Positions 10,346 through 18,347 of a DNA stretch of 64,000 nt are shown piece by piece. Source of the stretch: Actinernus sp. WN-2022 (lineage: Eukaryota; Cnidaria; Anthozoa; Actiniaria; Actinernidae); assembly GCA_030867875.1 (NCBI GenBank), contig JAOWCC010001634.1, positions 102,031,321 through 102,095,320 on the forward strand, read 5' to 3'. A model generated the notes under the pieces. The model did not search any database, was not told the DNA's origin, and was given only the letters and a program-made list of their open reading frames with translations. The translations under genes and the position numbers were made by a program. Each line of letters opens with the position of its first letter. The stretch's first letter is position 1.

Positions 10346-11017
10346 TTCCCGAAAAATATTGTCCTGAGAGTGGGGGTTGTGTGGTCCCATACTTCCGGTA
10401 CTATCACAGGCAGCCCAAGCTCTGTATTTGCACTGTGTGACTATTATTTCACAAAATTATCAGATAAAGAAAGTAAACTTACCTTAAGAGTTTGTTGTTG
10501 TCCTGTTGTTTCTCTCACTTTGGCGTTTTCTCTCTTCTCTGTCTAAAAGAAAGGAAAGGCTGCACACTCAAATTCAAACCACGAGGCACTTGAGGCTGAT
10601 TTTTCGCACGCTAACCCATCCGATAGGCGTAATTTCCTCCGTCAGGTGAAAGGTAGATAGTTTTTCTTACCCCAGAAGTTTACAGACTTGAGAAATCATT
10701 ATCCTAACTCTTCCAAATGAACTAATTTCTTTGAAAAAGCCCTCTCATTCTTCGTCAGAAACTACGTGTTTGCTGCTATTCGGCCATGACCGTGGCAAAA
10801 TTCCTCTTTCCGGCAGAGGGACAGTCAATAAACTGCCAGATACGTTACTCTCTCTCCCCACGGGGTCTAACGTGCCGCCTATTGTACTGAGTAACCAATC
10901 GCGTGGCTACAATTTCAAACAAGTTGACAACGCTTGACGACGGCTAGTTCCCAAAGATCACGGGCTCAGAACTTATACATTATATACCTTATTTTGAAAC
11001 TTGTCTACTAGTGAATC

Positions 11018-11088
11018 GGCTCTATGGTAAAGCGGTTTAGAGCGCGCGCCTCGAATCCTACGATTAGGAGTTCGATTCCACACAAGCC
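11018..11088 (+). other. tRNA-like sequence, left
   Basis: The 71-nt stretch starts GGCTCTATGG and ends AAGCC. It has an A-box-like TGGTAAAGCGG and a B-box-like GTTCGATTCC. Acceptor pairing is only about 4 bp and the T stem is weak, so I do not call a functional tRNA. It could be a tRNA pseudogene or a Pol III promoter unit. Confidence 0.55.
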
Positions 11089-11369
11089 AGTAACATAAAA
11101 AATAAAAAAATTCTCCTTTCTCAGTTTTATTTTATCTTTTCCTCTATTTTAAGCTATTAGAGCCGCCTTCCACACTAAAACTTTGTTTTGCATTGGCTCT
11201 CAAGCTCCAACACGGTCATGCAATGATATAAAATCCTGTGAAAGTATCGAACACTACAGTTTTAATAGATTAACGTACTTTGTATGCTATCATTTTAATC
11301 AAAAAAATACCTTAAAATAGAGGAAAAGATAAAATAAAACTGAGAAAGTATTTTTTTTTTTATGTTACT

Positions 11370-11439
11370 GGCTTGTGTGGATCGAACTCCTAATCGTTGG
11401 ATTCGAGGCGCGCGCTCTAAACCGCTTTACCATAGAGCC
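11370..11439 (-). other. tRNA-like sequence, right (inverted)
   Basis: This is the inverted partner of 11018-11088 with a few differences. It keeps the same A-box and B-box-like motifs on the minus strand. The two copies face each other across about 280 bp, so any Pol III transcripts would converge. Confidence 0.55.
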
Positions 11440-12263
11440 GATTCACTTGTAGCCGGAAAGAGGAATTTTGCCACGGTCATGACCGAATAGCAGCAAACAC
11501 GTAGTTTCTGACGAAGAATGAGAGGGCTTTTTCAAAGAAATGAGTTCATTTGGAAGAGTTAGGATAATGATTTCTCAAGTCTGTAAACTTCTGGGGTAAG
11601 AAAAACTATCTACCTTTCACCTGACGGAGGAAATTACGCCTATCGGATGGGTTTTCGTGCGAAAAATCGGCCACAAGTGCCTCGTGGTTTGAATTTGAGT
11701 GTGCAGCCTTTCCTTTCTTTTAGACAGAGAAGAGAGAAAAACCCAAAGTGAGAGAAATGCCCCATAACCGCCATTTCTAGACCCCAGAGAAACAACAGGA
11801 CAACAACAAACTCTTAAGGTAAGTTTATGTTCTTTATCTGAGAATTTTGTGAAATAATAGTCACACAGTGCAAATACAGAGCTTGGGCTGCCTGTGGTAC
11901 TATCAGACTATCGGTTGAGCACTCTACGTATTTATTCAATCGTTCGTTGTTCTGATGCTATAAAATCGGCATTGACAAATCAAACATGGTTTTCATTTTT
12001 TGGGGGCGTTTATAAAAAGTTAATGCCGTATTGTTGTTTAGCATCATAATTACGTGCTATACGATAATTAATTATCAACATTTCCCCGGAATTCACCTAG
12101 CAAAGCAACCAGAAATTTTATCAACAAGACATTTAAACGACTAACAGGTCCCTTTCCTATATGACACCATTGACGTAAGCCCCTCCTCCGCGCAAGCAAA
12201 CCACGGTAAGTAATTAGCATAATTGCTATAAATATAAACATACTAACATTATATTGCAATTAC

Positions 12264-13412
12264 AGCGATAGATAGATTGCCTTTATTTAAACACGATTAT
12301 AATTAAAGCACAAGGCTTATGGGGTCGTGTGTCTACTACTAAGAATAATATAACTGTACATCTATTTACAATACTAAAAATTACTAAGAATACTTACAAA
12401 TGTAATAACTGTAATAAGTAAATAAACTTCAAATTACTAAATTGAACTTACTAATAAATAATGATGCTAAGAGTACTACAGAGCTGCTAAAATGTTTTTC
12501 TAAAGTACAATACATTCACACTAGGCCTCAGGTAATGAGTGGACTCACAAGTAAATGAAGTCATCACTCTTAAATCTAGTAGAAGAGGCAGATGTAGTGT
12601 TAAACTTGAACTGCTGAAACACCGCTAATTCATTTAAACGACACTCAAGATCCTTATGTCCTGCATATACTATTGACTGATCACTAGAAATAACACTATT
12701 CCATAAAACTGATCCACTATTAATACTGAACTGAATGTTGAAGGAACTTAGTATTAAAACGCGGTATTTCAAGGGAATCCGCTACTCTTAGATTATAACG
12801 GCTAGCTATAGTCCTCTTAACTAATATCTGATCGCATAAAAAATCTGGCAACCTAGCGTGGAATGCCTTGTGCATTGTCTTAAACAATACAAGCTTATGA
12901 TAAATACCGAGTGAATACCAACTGGCAAGCTTCAGACCATCTGCGGAAGATGTGTCTCTGGGGAGATTGTATATTATTTTTGCGGCTCTACTATGAAGCT
13001 TCTCAAGTGATGTAATATTATCCGAATTATAACAACTCCCCCACAACACCATGCCATAGTTCACCGAAGGCAGTACAACTGAGAAATAGAGTTTCTCTAG
13101 TACATGTTTTGGCAGAAATCTAGATCTTTTCAGTAGCCCTAATTTATTAGAATAACTATTTTTCAGTTCTACGGTATGTGGGATCCAACTTAAGTTATTA
13201 TCAACCGTCATGCCTAATAGTCGGGATTTCTTAACCCACTTAATTTGAGAGTTCCCTATTCTCACGGGTGCAATCGGTCCCATAGTATAACTAGAACGCA
13301 TGATCAGCATAGCCTCGCACTTGTTTGGGTGTGGCGTAAGCCTGTTATTGAGGCACCAGACGTACAGTTCCTGAAGAGCTTCATTTAACTGAGCAACCGC
13401 CTGGTCAGCGTC
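12264..13412 (-). pseudogene. non-LTR retrotransposon, 3' half
   Basis: This is the C-terminal part of a reverse-transcriptase ORF plus its 3' end, cut from its 5' half (17118-17904) by insertion of E2. A clear frame (12720-13310, continuing through 13412) carries the thumb region, with RLLGMTVDNNLSW, a LPSVNYGMVLWGS segment and the downstream RAAKIIYNLPR typical of LINE ORF2 tails. A shift near 12720-12770 splits the last part (12545-12772). On the minus strand the element ends in AATAAAGGCAATCTATCTATC at 12264-12287, a short ATCT tail. The clade is not settled; CR1-like or RTE-like LINEs are possible. Confidence 0.85.
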
Positions 13413-13440
13413 AGTAGTATAGGAGGGATGGAATTAGCCT

Positions 13441-13500
13441 CCTTTTTAAGGCGCTATGCTAATTTTTAAGGCGCTATGCTAATTTTTAAGGCGCTCTCGT
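13441..13500 (+). repeat. E2 left subterminal tandem repeats
   Basis: Three copies of TTTTTAAGGCGCTATGCTAA lie next to the terminus, followed at 13541-13655 by five imperfect copies of CTCATGAATAAAATGCGGCG. Both arrays are mirrored in the right arm (16884-17085). Confidence 0.8.
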
Positions 13501-13508
13501 TAATTCAA

Positions 13509-13516
13509 TGACGTCA
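13509..13516 (+). promoter_or_regulatory. CRE-like site in the E2 left arm
   Basis: The perfect palindrome TGACGTCA is followed by CTATTGTCTT. The same pair occurs in the right arm and twice in the left end of E3 (50846, 50942). E1 has a mutated form, TGACGTTC, at about 1839. Confidence 0.5.
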
Positions 13517-13724
13517 CGGTTCTATTGTCTTAGACTCATGAATAAAATGCGGCGCGCTCATGAATAAAGTGGTGCGTTCATGAATAAAATGCGGCGCTCT
13601 CATGAATAAAATGCGGCGCTCTCATGAATAAAATGCGGCGCGCTCATGAATATCTATTGTTCCTTTGGATGAGGTCATCGATCTATTCGGGCATGTTTGG
13701 GCAAAGCCTATTGTTTGGAGCAGC

Positions 13725-13731
13725 TATAAAA
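13725..13731 (+). promoter_or_regulatory. TATA box, E2 left arm
   Basis: TATAAAA follows the same conserved block (GAGGTCATCGATC, GGGCATGTTTGGGCAAAG) as in E1. The left arm has no gene after it, only a 16-codon frame. The mirror copy lies at 16800-16806. Confidence 0.55.
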
Positions 13732-13790
13732 CCAGGAGCAATCGGCCCTGAATACATTCGAAGTTGAATGAAAAAAGTAATAAATATCTC

Positions 13791-14645
13791 GCAATATCTA
13801 AACCCCTTTGTAGCGTAAATAGTAAGAACAAACTACTCGTGATAGGCTTTAAACTGTCTTTATTATTTTCCTTTACAGTTAATAACTCATAAGATAATTG
13901 TATACAAAATCCACTGTGAGAAATTTTGCTATTGTCCTTAGGGATTAACGATAACTGAAGAGCCTATTGTGATGCAAATTATTCTCTAAAACTGAACTAT
14001 AATTACCATACGAATATAAACAAACCACCAGATAATTAAACAAAGTTTATTCAATCTCAAAAACACCAATTTTAAAAACAGTTCGTTTTCCTTATCCTCG
14101 CGTAGTTGATAACTTTCTTATTTCTCAGTTCTTGGGTTGATATAATGTACCGTGTTACAAGATTACACTGATTTATGTTTCATTGATTTTTTTTTGTTGA
14201 CAAATGCTACAGACAGTTGTGTTTTTACCGAGGAGAGGAAAATTAATGACCAAGGTAGTCTAGTCTAAAAACTATACTTCAGCTATCATTTTCTAGTCTA
14301 GTCTAGAAATTTGAACCTAGGTAGTCTAGTCTAAAATGTCGTTCTAGACTACAAATATCTAGTCTAGAAACTAACAACACTCAATAAAACATACCTCGCC
14401 ATATCTAAACCCCTTTGTAGCGTAAATAGTAAAAAACAAAACTACTCGTGATAGGCTCTAAACTGTCTTTATTATTTTCCTTTACAGTTAATAACTCATA
14501 AGATAATTGTATACAAAATCCACTGTGACTCATAAGAGCAACTTTGCTATTGTTCTTAGTGATTAGCGATAACTGAAGAGCCTATTGTTTTGAGGAAAAC
14601 TCTTGTGATGCAAATTCTTCTCTAAAACTGAACTATAATTACCAT
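13791..14645 (+). repeat. E2 direct cassettes and CTAG-rich block
   Basis: The ATCTAAACCCCTTTGTAGCG cassette occurs twice (13795-14010 and 14402-14645), each with a polypyrimidine-AG run resembling a splice acceptor. Between them, 14265-14370 is full of TAGTCTAGTCTA and TCTAGACTA motifs that can fold into hairpins. E3 has the same block (52283-52395 and 52560-52640). Confidence 0.7.
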
Positions 14646-14858
14646 AATCAACAAAACAAACTATGATTTGTTTCTTGTTGACAAATTAAATGCTGCTTAC
14701 TGATTGCTTATATTTAAACGATGACAAGAGGAAGAATATTTTTAAAGACATTTATTAATAGAAATCGACTTAATAAAACTTATTTCTAAAAGGTACAAAT
14801 GTATTATTCATCGCGGAATCACTCTGTTCCGGAATAGGTTGTTTTTGGAATTGTTTAT

Positions 14859-15269
14859 TCAACAAGAATTTTCGGCCTCGGTCGCTTCTTGCCATCCATA
14901 ATCTTCCGTGTTCATCAAGTTTTGTTTTGTTTCCAAGATTTTTTGGAAATCAGGATCTTTTCTTAAGCTGTGAATCCATTTCATATCTTCGAACAACACT
15001 TCTCTTAGGTCTTTTCTATAGGTCGGAACCAAAGCGTTACTGGCTTTGATTTCAGCAACTTCATGACTATCCCCATCGTGTTCATACTTTTGAACCAACG
15101 CTTCCCAATCTTCCTGGTGCCGTTCTTTAGCTTTGTTACGAATTCTTTCCCAAACATCCTCTTCTCCGTCATAACTATCATCAGTGGAGTCCGTGCTCTC
15201 CTGAGAATCAGAGCTTTGATGAGAATCTTCAGTCATTTCATCAACTGAGTTGGAACGATTAGCAGCCAT
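14859..15269 (-). CDS. ORF C: acidic small protein of unknown function
   Basis: A complete 136-residue frame has no breaks. The first 40 residues are rich in Ser, Asp, Glu and Thr (SDSQESTDSTDDSYDGEEDV), likely disordered and acidic. The rest is predicted helical and charged, with WERIRNKAKERHQEDWEALV, a KASNALVP segment and LREVLFEDMKWIHSL. There is no signal peptide, membrane segment or catalytic motif. The start codon at 15269 has a purine at -3 and a TATA-like GATATAAAC just upstream. An AATAAA signal lies at 14756-14751 on the minus strand. It seems the only undamaged gene in the three related elements. I do not recognise a named family; an element accessory protein is the simplest reading, and a captured host gene is the alternative. 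Confidence 0.6.
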   Translation of the reverse strand: MAANRSNSVDEMTEDSHQSSDSQESTDSTDDSYDGEEDVWERIRNKAKERHQEDWEALVQKYEHDGDSHEVAEIKASNALVPTYRKDLREVLFEDMKWIHSLRKDPDFQKILETKQNLMNTEDYGWQEATEAENSC

Positions 15270-15431
15270 CGTTTATATCTTTACTCTTCAAGGATCGGGA
15301 GTATAATGTTAGACCCTTAAAAGTTTCCAACTTTATAGAAAACAAATTGGCGTGGTCACTACGTTTAACAAATGTCGATTAGCTGATTTAGCTAAGGTCT
15401 CTCAGTTAGATCAACATTATAAGTAGGATTC

Positions 15432-15668
15432 CTAACCAACATATCTTCCATTATCAACAACTGGATTTACATTCATCGACAAAAACTTTCTTTTTTTAAG
15501 TTTTGCTTCTTGTAAATATGGTTTTCGTTCTTGAGTTGATAACCTATGGACTTGTACCAAGTGGTTGGATAATTTAACAAGATACTTTGATCCACAATTA
15601 GGTACAGGGCAGTTTTTCAAAGTCAGATTTTCCATGTTCACTCGTTGAAAGTTAGTATCAAATAGCAC
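15432..15668 (-). CDS. ORF B: small single-zinc-finger protein, inner left copy
   Basis: A 78-residue frame carries one C2H2-like finger: Cys20, Cys25, His36, His41 (C-x4-C-x10-H-x4-H) in a KNCPVPNCGSKYLVKLSNH context, followed by a basic stretch (AKLKKRK). Met12 has a better initiation context (AACATGG) than Met1, so the real protein may begin at 15635. The C-terminus after KKRKFLS differs from the 16134 copy. It may bind DNA or another protein in the element's life cycle. Related copies occur at 16134-16361, in pieces at 3518-3565 and 53398-53510. The gene faces outwards from the central palindrome. A host zinc-finger origin cannot be excluded. Confidence 0.6.
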   Translation of the reverse strand: MLFDTNFQRVNMENLTLKNCPVPNCGSKYLVKLSNHLVQVHRLSTQERKPYLQEAKLKKRKFLSMNVNPVVDNGRYVG

Positions 15669-16133
15669 AAATCTACTTGATCGTCCCTTTTGTCGCCTTT
15701 CGTCCCTTTTGTCTCCTTTTGTCCCGCTTTTAATAATAATAAACGATAAACGATAAACGATAAACGGAGATACCTATATCCGAATGTGAACACGTCTCTT
15801 GTCAGTAGGCCCTTTCGTCCCTTTTGTCTCCTTTTGTCCCGCTTTTTTTCGTTTTGAAATAAAAAAAGAGACATAAAAAAAGAAAAAAGCCGGACAAAAG
15901 GAGACAAAAGGGACGAAAGGGATAAACGGAGATACCTATATCCGAATGTGAACACGTCTCTTGTCAGCTGACAAGAGACGTGTCCACGTTCGGATCTAGT
16001 TATCTCCGTTCATCCTTTTCGTCCCTTTTGTCGCCTCTCGTCCCGCTTTCTTCTTTTTTTATATCCCTCTTTTTTTTATTTCAAAAAGAAAAAAGCGGAT
16101 GAAAGGAGATAAAAGGGACGATCAAGTAGATTT
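15669..16133. repeat. inner inverted repeat of E2, with CCTTTTGTC-rich arms
   Basis: This space between the divergent ORF B copies is a nested palindrome. Both sides contain CGTCCCTTTTGTC motifs and their complements plus the block CGGAGATACCTATATCCGAA. It ends outwards in GATCAAGTAGATTTGTGCTA on both sides. It is the shared 5' flank of both ORF B genes and would act as a bidirectional promoter if they are expressed. Confidence 0.75.
15953..15982. repeat. perfect 30-bp palindrome at the E2 core
   Basis: The left half is CACGTCTCTTGTCAG and the right half is its exact complement, with no spacer. It marks the symmetry point of the inner inverted repeat. Confidence 0.9.
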
Positions 16134-16361
16134 GTGCTATTTGATACTAACTTTCAACGAGTGAACATGGACAATCAGACTTTGAAAAACTGCCCTGTAC
16201 GTAATTGTGGATCAAAGTATCTTGTTAAATTATCCAACCACTTGGCACAAGTCCATAGGTTATCAACTCAAGAACGTAAACCATATTTACAAGAAGCGAA
16301 ACTTCAAAAAATAAAGTTTTTATCAGTAAGCAGCATTTGTCAAAAAGAAAAAGATCAATGA
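16134..16361 (+). CDS. ORF B: small zinc-finger protein, inner right copy
   Basis: A 75-residue frame is nearly identical to the 15432-15668 copy through the finger (same Cys20, Cys25, His36, His41) and diverges after AKLQKIKFLS. The likely start is Met12 in GTGAACATGG context. Its 3' flank contains AATAAA at 16490-16495, so the transcription unit seems complete. It diverges from the other copy across the inner palindrome. Function is inferred only from the finger. Confidence 0.6.
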   Translation: MLFDTNFQRVNMDNQTLKNCPVRNCGSKYLVKLSNHLAQVHRLSTQERKPYLQEAKLQKIKFLSVSSICQKEKDQ

Positions 16362-16489
16362 AACGTAAATCAGTGTAATCTTGTAACACGGTACATTATA
16401 TCAACCCAAGAACTGAGAAATAAGAAAGTTATCAACTCCACGAGGATAAGGAAAACGAACTGTTTTTAAAATTGGTGTTTTTGAGATTG

Positions 16490-16495
16490 AATAAA
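16490..16495 (+). terminator. poly(A) signal after ORF B
   Basis: AATAAA lies about 130 bp after the ORF B stop on the same strand. It sits in a cassette that also follows genes in E1. Confidence 0.45.
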
Positions 16496-16799
16496 CTTTG
16501 TTTAATTATCTAGTGGTTTGTTTATATTCGTATGGTAATTATAGTTCAGTTTTAGAGAAAAATTTGCATCACAATAGGCTCTTCAGTTATCGTTAATCCC
16601 TAAGGACAATAGCAACATTTCTCACAGTGGATTTTGTATACAATTATCTTATGAGTTATTAACTGTAAAGGAAAATAATAAAGACAGTTTAGAGCCTATC
16701 ACGAGTAGTTTGTTCTTACTATTTACGCTACAAAGGGGTTTAGATATTTATTACTTTTTTCATTCAACTTCGAATGTATTCAGGGCCGATTGCTCCTGG

Positions 16800-16806
16800 T
16801 TTTATA
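16800..16806 (-). promoter_or_regulatory. TATA box, E2 right arm
   Basis: TATAAAA on the minus strand, the mirror of 13725-13731, with the same conserved upstream block at 16825-16862. No gene follows it directly. Confidence 0.5.
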
Positions 16807-17117
16807 GCTGCTCCAAACAATAGGCTTTGCCCAAACATGCCCGAATAGATCGATGACCTCATCCAAAGGAACAATAGATATTCATGAGCGCGCCGCATTT
16901 TATTCATGAGAGCGCCGCATTTTATTCATGAGAGCGCCGCATTTTATTCATGAACGCACCACTTTATTCATGAGCGCGCCGCATTTTATTCATGAGTCTA
17001 AGACAATAGAACCGTGACGTCATTGAATTAACGAGAGCGCCTTAAAAATTAGCATAGCGCCTTAAAAATTAGCATAGCGCCTTAAAAGGAGGCTAATTCC
17101 ATCCCTCCTATGCTACT

Positions 17118-17904
17118 AGCGTCCTTATTAATAGAGTAAACCGTGTTGTCGTCGGCGTACATGTAGACCTGGCCAGAAGTGACGGAAGAAGGAAGGTCGT
17201 TAGTAAATAAGGTGAATAAGGTCGGTCCTAGGACCGAACTGTGAGGAATACCGAAAGCCACTGGTAATACACCTGACTTAACTCCATTGACGACTGTGTA
17301 TTGGCGCCTGTCTTGAAGGTAGTTCTTTATCCATTTCAATAGCGTGCCGTTAACGCCAAAGTCCAGATGTAATTTCGCCTCGAGCACATCATGATCAACA
17401 CTGTCAAATGTTTACTTAAAATCGATGAAAGCCACAGCAACGGCATTACCCGAATCCACAGCTCTCCTCCACACTTCCATTAAATTCATCAGCAATAGTT
17501 CCGTTGAATAGCCCGGCTTGTACGCCTATTGCCTATCAGAGACCATCATATTTTTCCTGAACACGTGATCAACAAGCCTGTCGTTGACCTCGGACTCCAA
17601 AATCTTGCTTGGTAGACTTAGTAACGATACTGGCCTGTAGTTACCTCTCTCGGTTTCATCCTCCTTCTAGAAGATGGGAGCGACCCTGGCCACTTTCCAC
17701 GCAGAGAACACTGTAGCCCTCTCGATACTGTATTGGTATAAACTTACCAACGCTGGTGCGATTGCATCTCCCGCCAATCTCAAAAGCTTCGATTGGATAT
17801 TATCAGGTCCTGATGATTTTTTCACCTTAAGTGTTCTAAGTTTATGTCGAATAACGTTGGCGTTTACCTTAAAATCGAAGTGGTTGTACTTATCACATTT
17901 TAAG
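17118..17904 (-). pseudogene. non-LTR retrotransposon, 5' half of the E2 target
   Basis: This is the N-terminal part of the reverse transcriptase continued at 12264-13412. Read on the minus strand it has KSSGPDNI, YRPVSLLS, TFDSVDHDVL (motif A region), a motif B region in VAFGIPHSSVLGP and the catalytic YADD of motif C near 17143-17154. In-frame stops occur before KEDETERGNYRPVS, after MMVSDRQ and just before TFDSVDH. The element was therefore dead at some point, though it cannot be told whether before or after E2 landed. The LINE begins abruptly at the gag fragment (17905), so it is 5'-truncated. Confidence 0.85.
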
Positions 17905-18307
17905 CATTGTTTCCTGTAAGTTGGGCAGTTCTGTCCAGGACTGTGTGTGCCGTCTTCCCACAGGAGTCACATGTTTTCTCGTCTCTCCTTACCTCCTGTT
18001 TACTATCTTGCTTTCCATGTTGTTGGTGTTGTGGTCTCCCTGGTAGTCCCATTGGTCTTCCACCGCCTCTTCTGTTGCCCCTTCGGCTCCTGCGTGATTG
18101 TTGGTGTACCCTTGCTACCTTCATGTCTTTGACTTGCTGGCTAATATCATCCCGCTGGCTGGCCTCTTCAATGCACTGGTCTAAATTCCATCTCTTCTGT
18201 ATGCACTTCTTTATCAGATCATTGTCTTTGATGGTTTGTGTTAGGTGTTCCAGTATTCTGTCACTGACTTGGTCTGCGAACTCAAACTCTTTCGCCTTCT
18301 CTCGCAT
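17905..18307 (-). pseudogene. Gypsy-like gag fragment with zinc knuckles
   Basis: A 135-codon frame matches the Gag tail of Ty3/Gypsy retrotransposons. It has a charged helical capsid-like part (ADQVSDRILEHLTQTI, LIKKCIQKRW), an RG-rich basic linker (SRRSRRGNRRGGGRPMG) and a first nucleocapsid knuckle, CDSCGKTAH. One base is out of register after AHTVLD; in the other frame the knuckle completes and a second (CLKCDKYNHF) follows. The match stops where the LINE begins, so the LINE probably inserted into, or recombined with, this element. There is no protease, pol or LTR. Confidence 0.75.
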
Positions 18308-18347
18308 CCGAGCTGTGCAGCTTATTTAAAACGACTGGTAAAAGAAT

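Larger units (their letters stand above)
10406..11895. mobile_element. foldback DNA element with opposed tRNA-like sequences
   Basis: A 1490-bp element has inverted arms of several hundred bp (10406-10818 against 11453-11895). The ends start ACAGGCAGCCCAAGCTC. It is flanked by a 9-bp direct repeat GGTACTATC (10397-10405 and 11896-11904), and the paralogous segment at 9011 shows one uninterrupted copy of that site. A second inner inverted pair carries tRNA-like sequences. The right arm holds a splice-donor-like AAG/GTAAGT at 11817-11825 after a purine-rich leader, so the arms could derive from a captured host exon; that is speculative. A 9-bp duplication fits Mutator-like elements, but the superfamily is not settled. 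No transposase is present. Confidence 0.85.
13413..17117. mobile_element. E2: Polinton-like element inserted in a LINE
   Basis: This 3705-bp element has 6-bp target duplications AGCGTC (13407-13412 and 17118-17123). Termini are AGTAGTATAGGAGGG on the left and the inverse of AGTAGCATAGGAGGG on the right. Arms of about 750 bp (13413-14170 and 16365-17117) carry tandem GGCGCTATGCTAATTTTTA units, CATGAATAAAATGCGGCG repeats, a CRE-like TGACGTCA and a TATA cassette. Inside are ORF C and two inverted copies of zinc-finger ORF B around a perfect palindrome at 15953-15982. Removing the element and one duplication joins the two LINE halves in frame. Superfamily assignment rests on the 6-bp duplication, AG termini and the E3 polymerase remnant. 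Confidence 0.85.

Noticed and set aside
11018..11088. Functional tRNA gene
   Set aside because: Acceptor and T stems pair poorly despite good A and B boxes; the inverted duplicate lies in a transposon.
17907..18329. 140-codon plus-strand frame over the gag fragment
   Set aside because: It is the antisense shadow of a frame with clear gag features and zinc knuckles.
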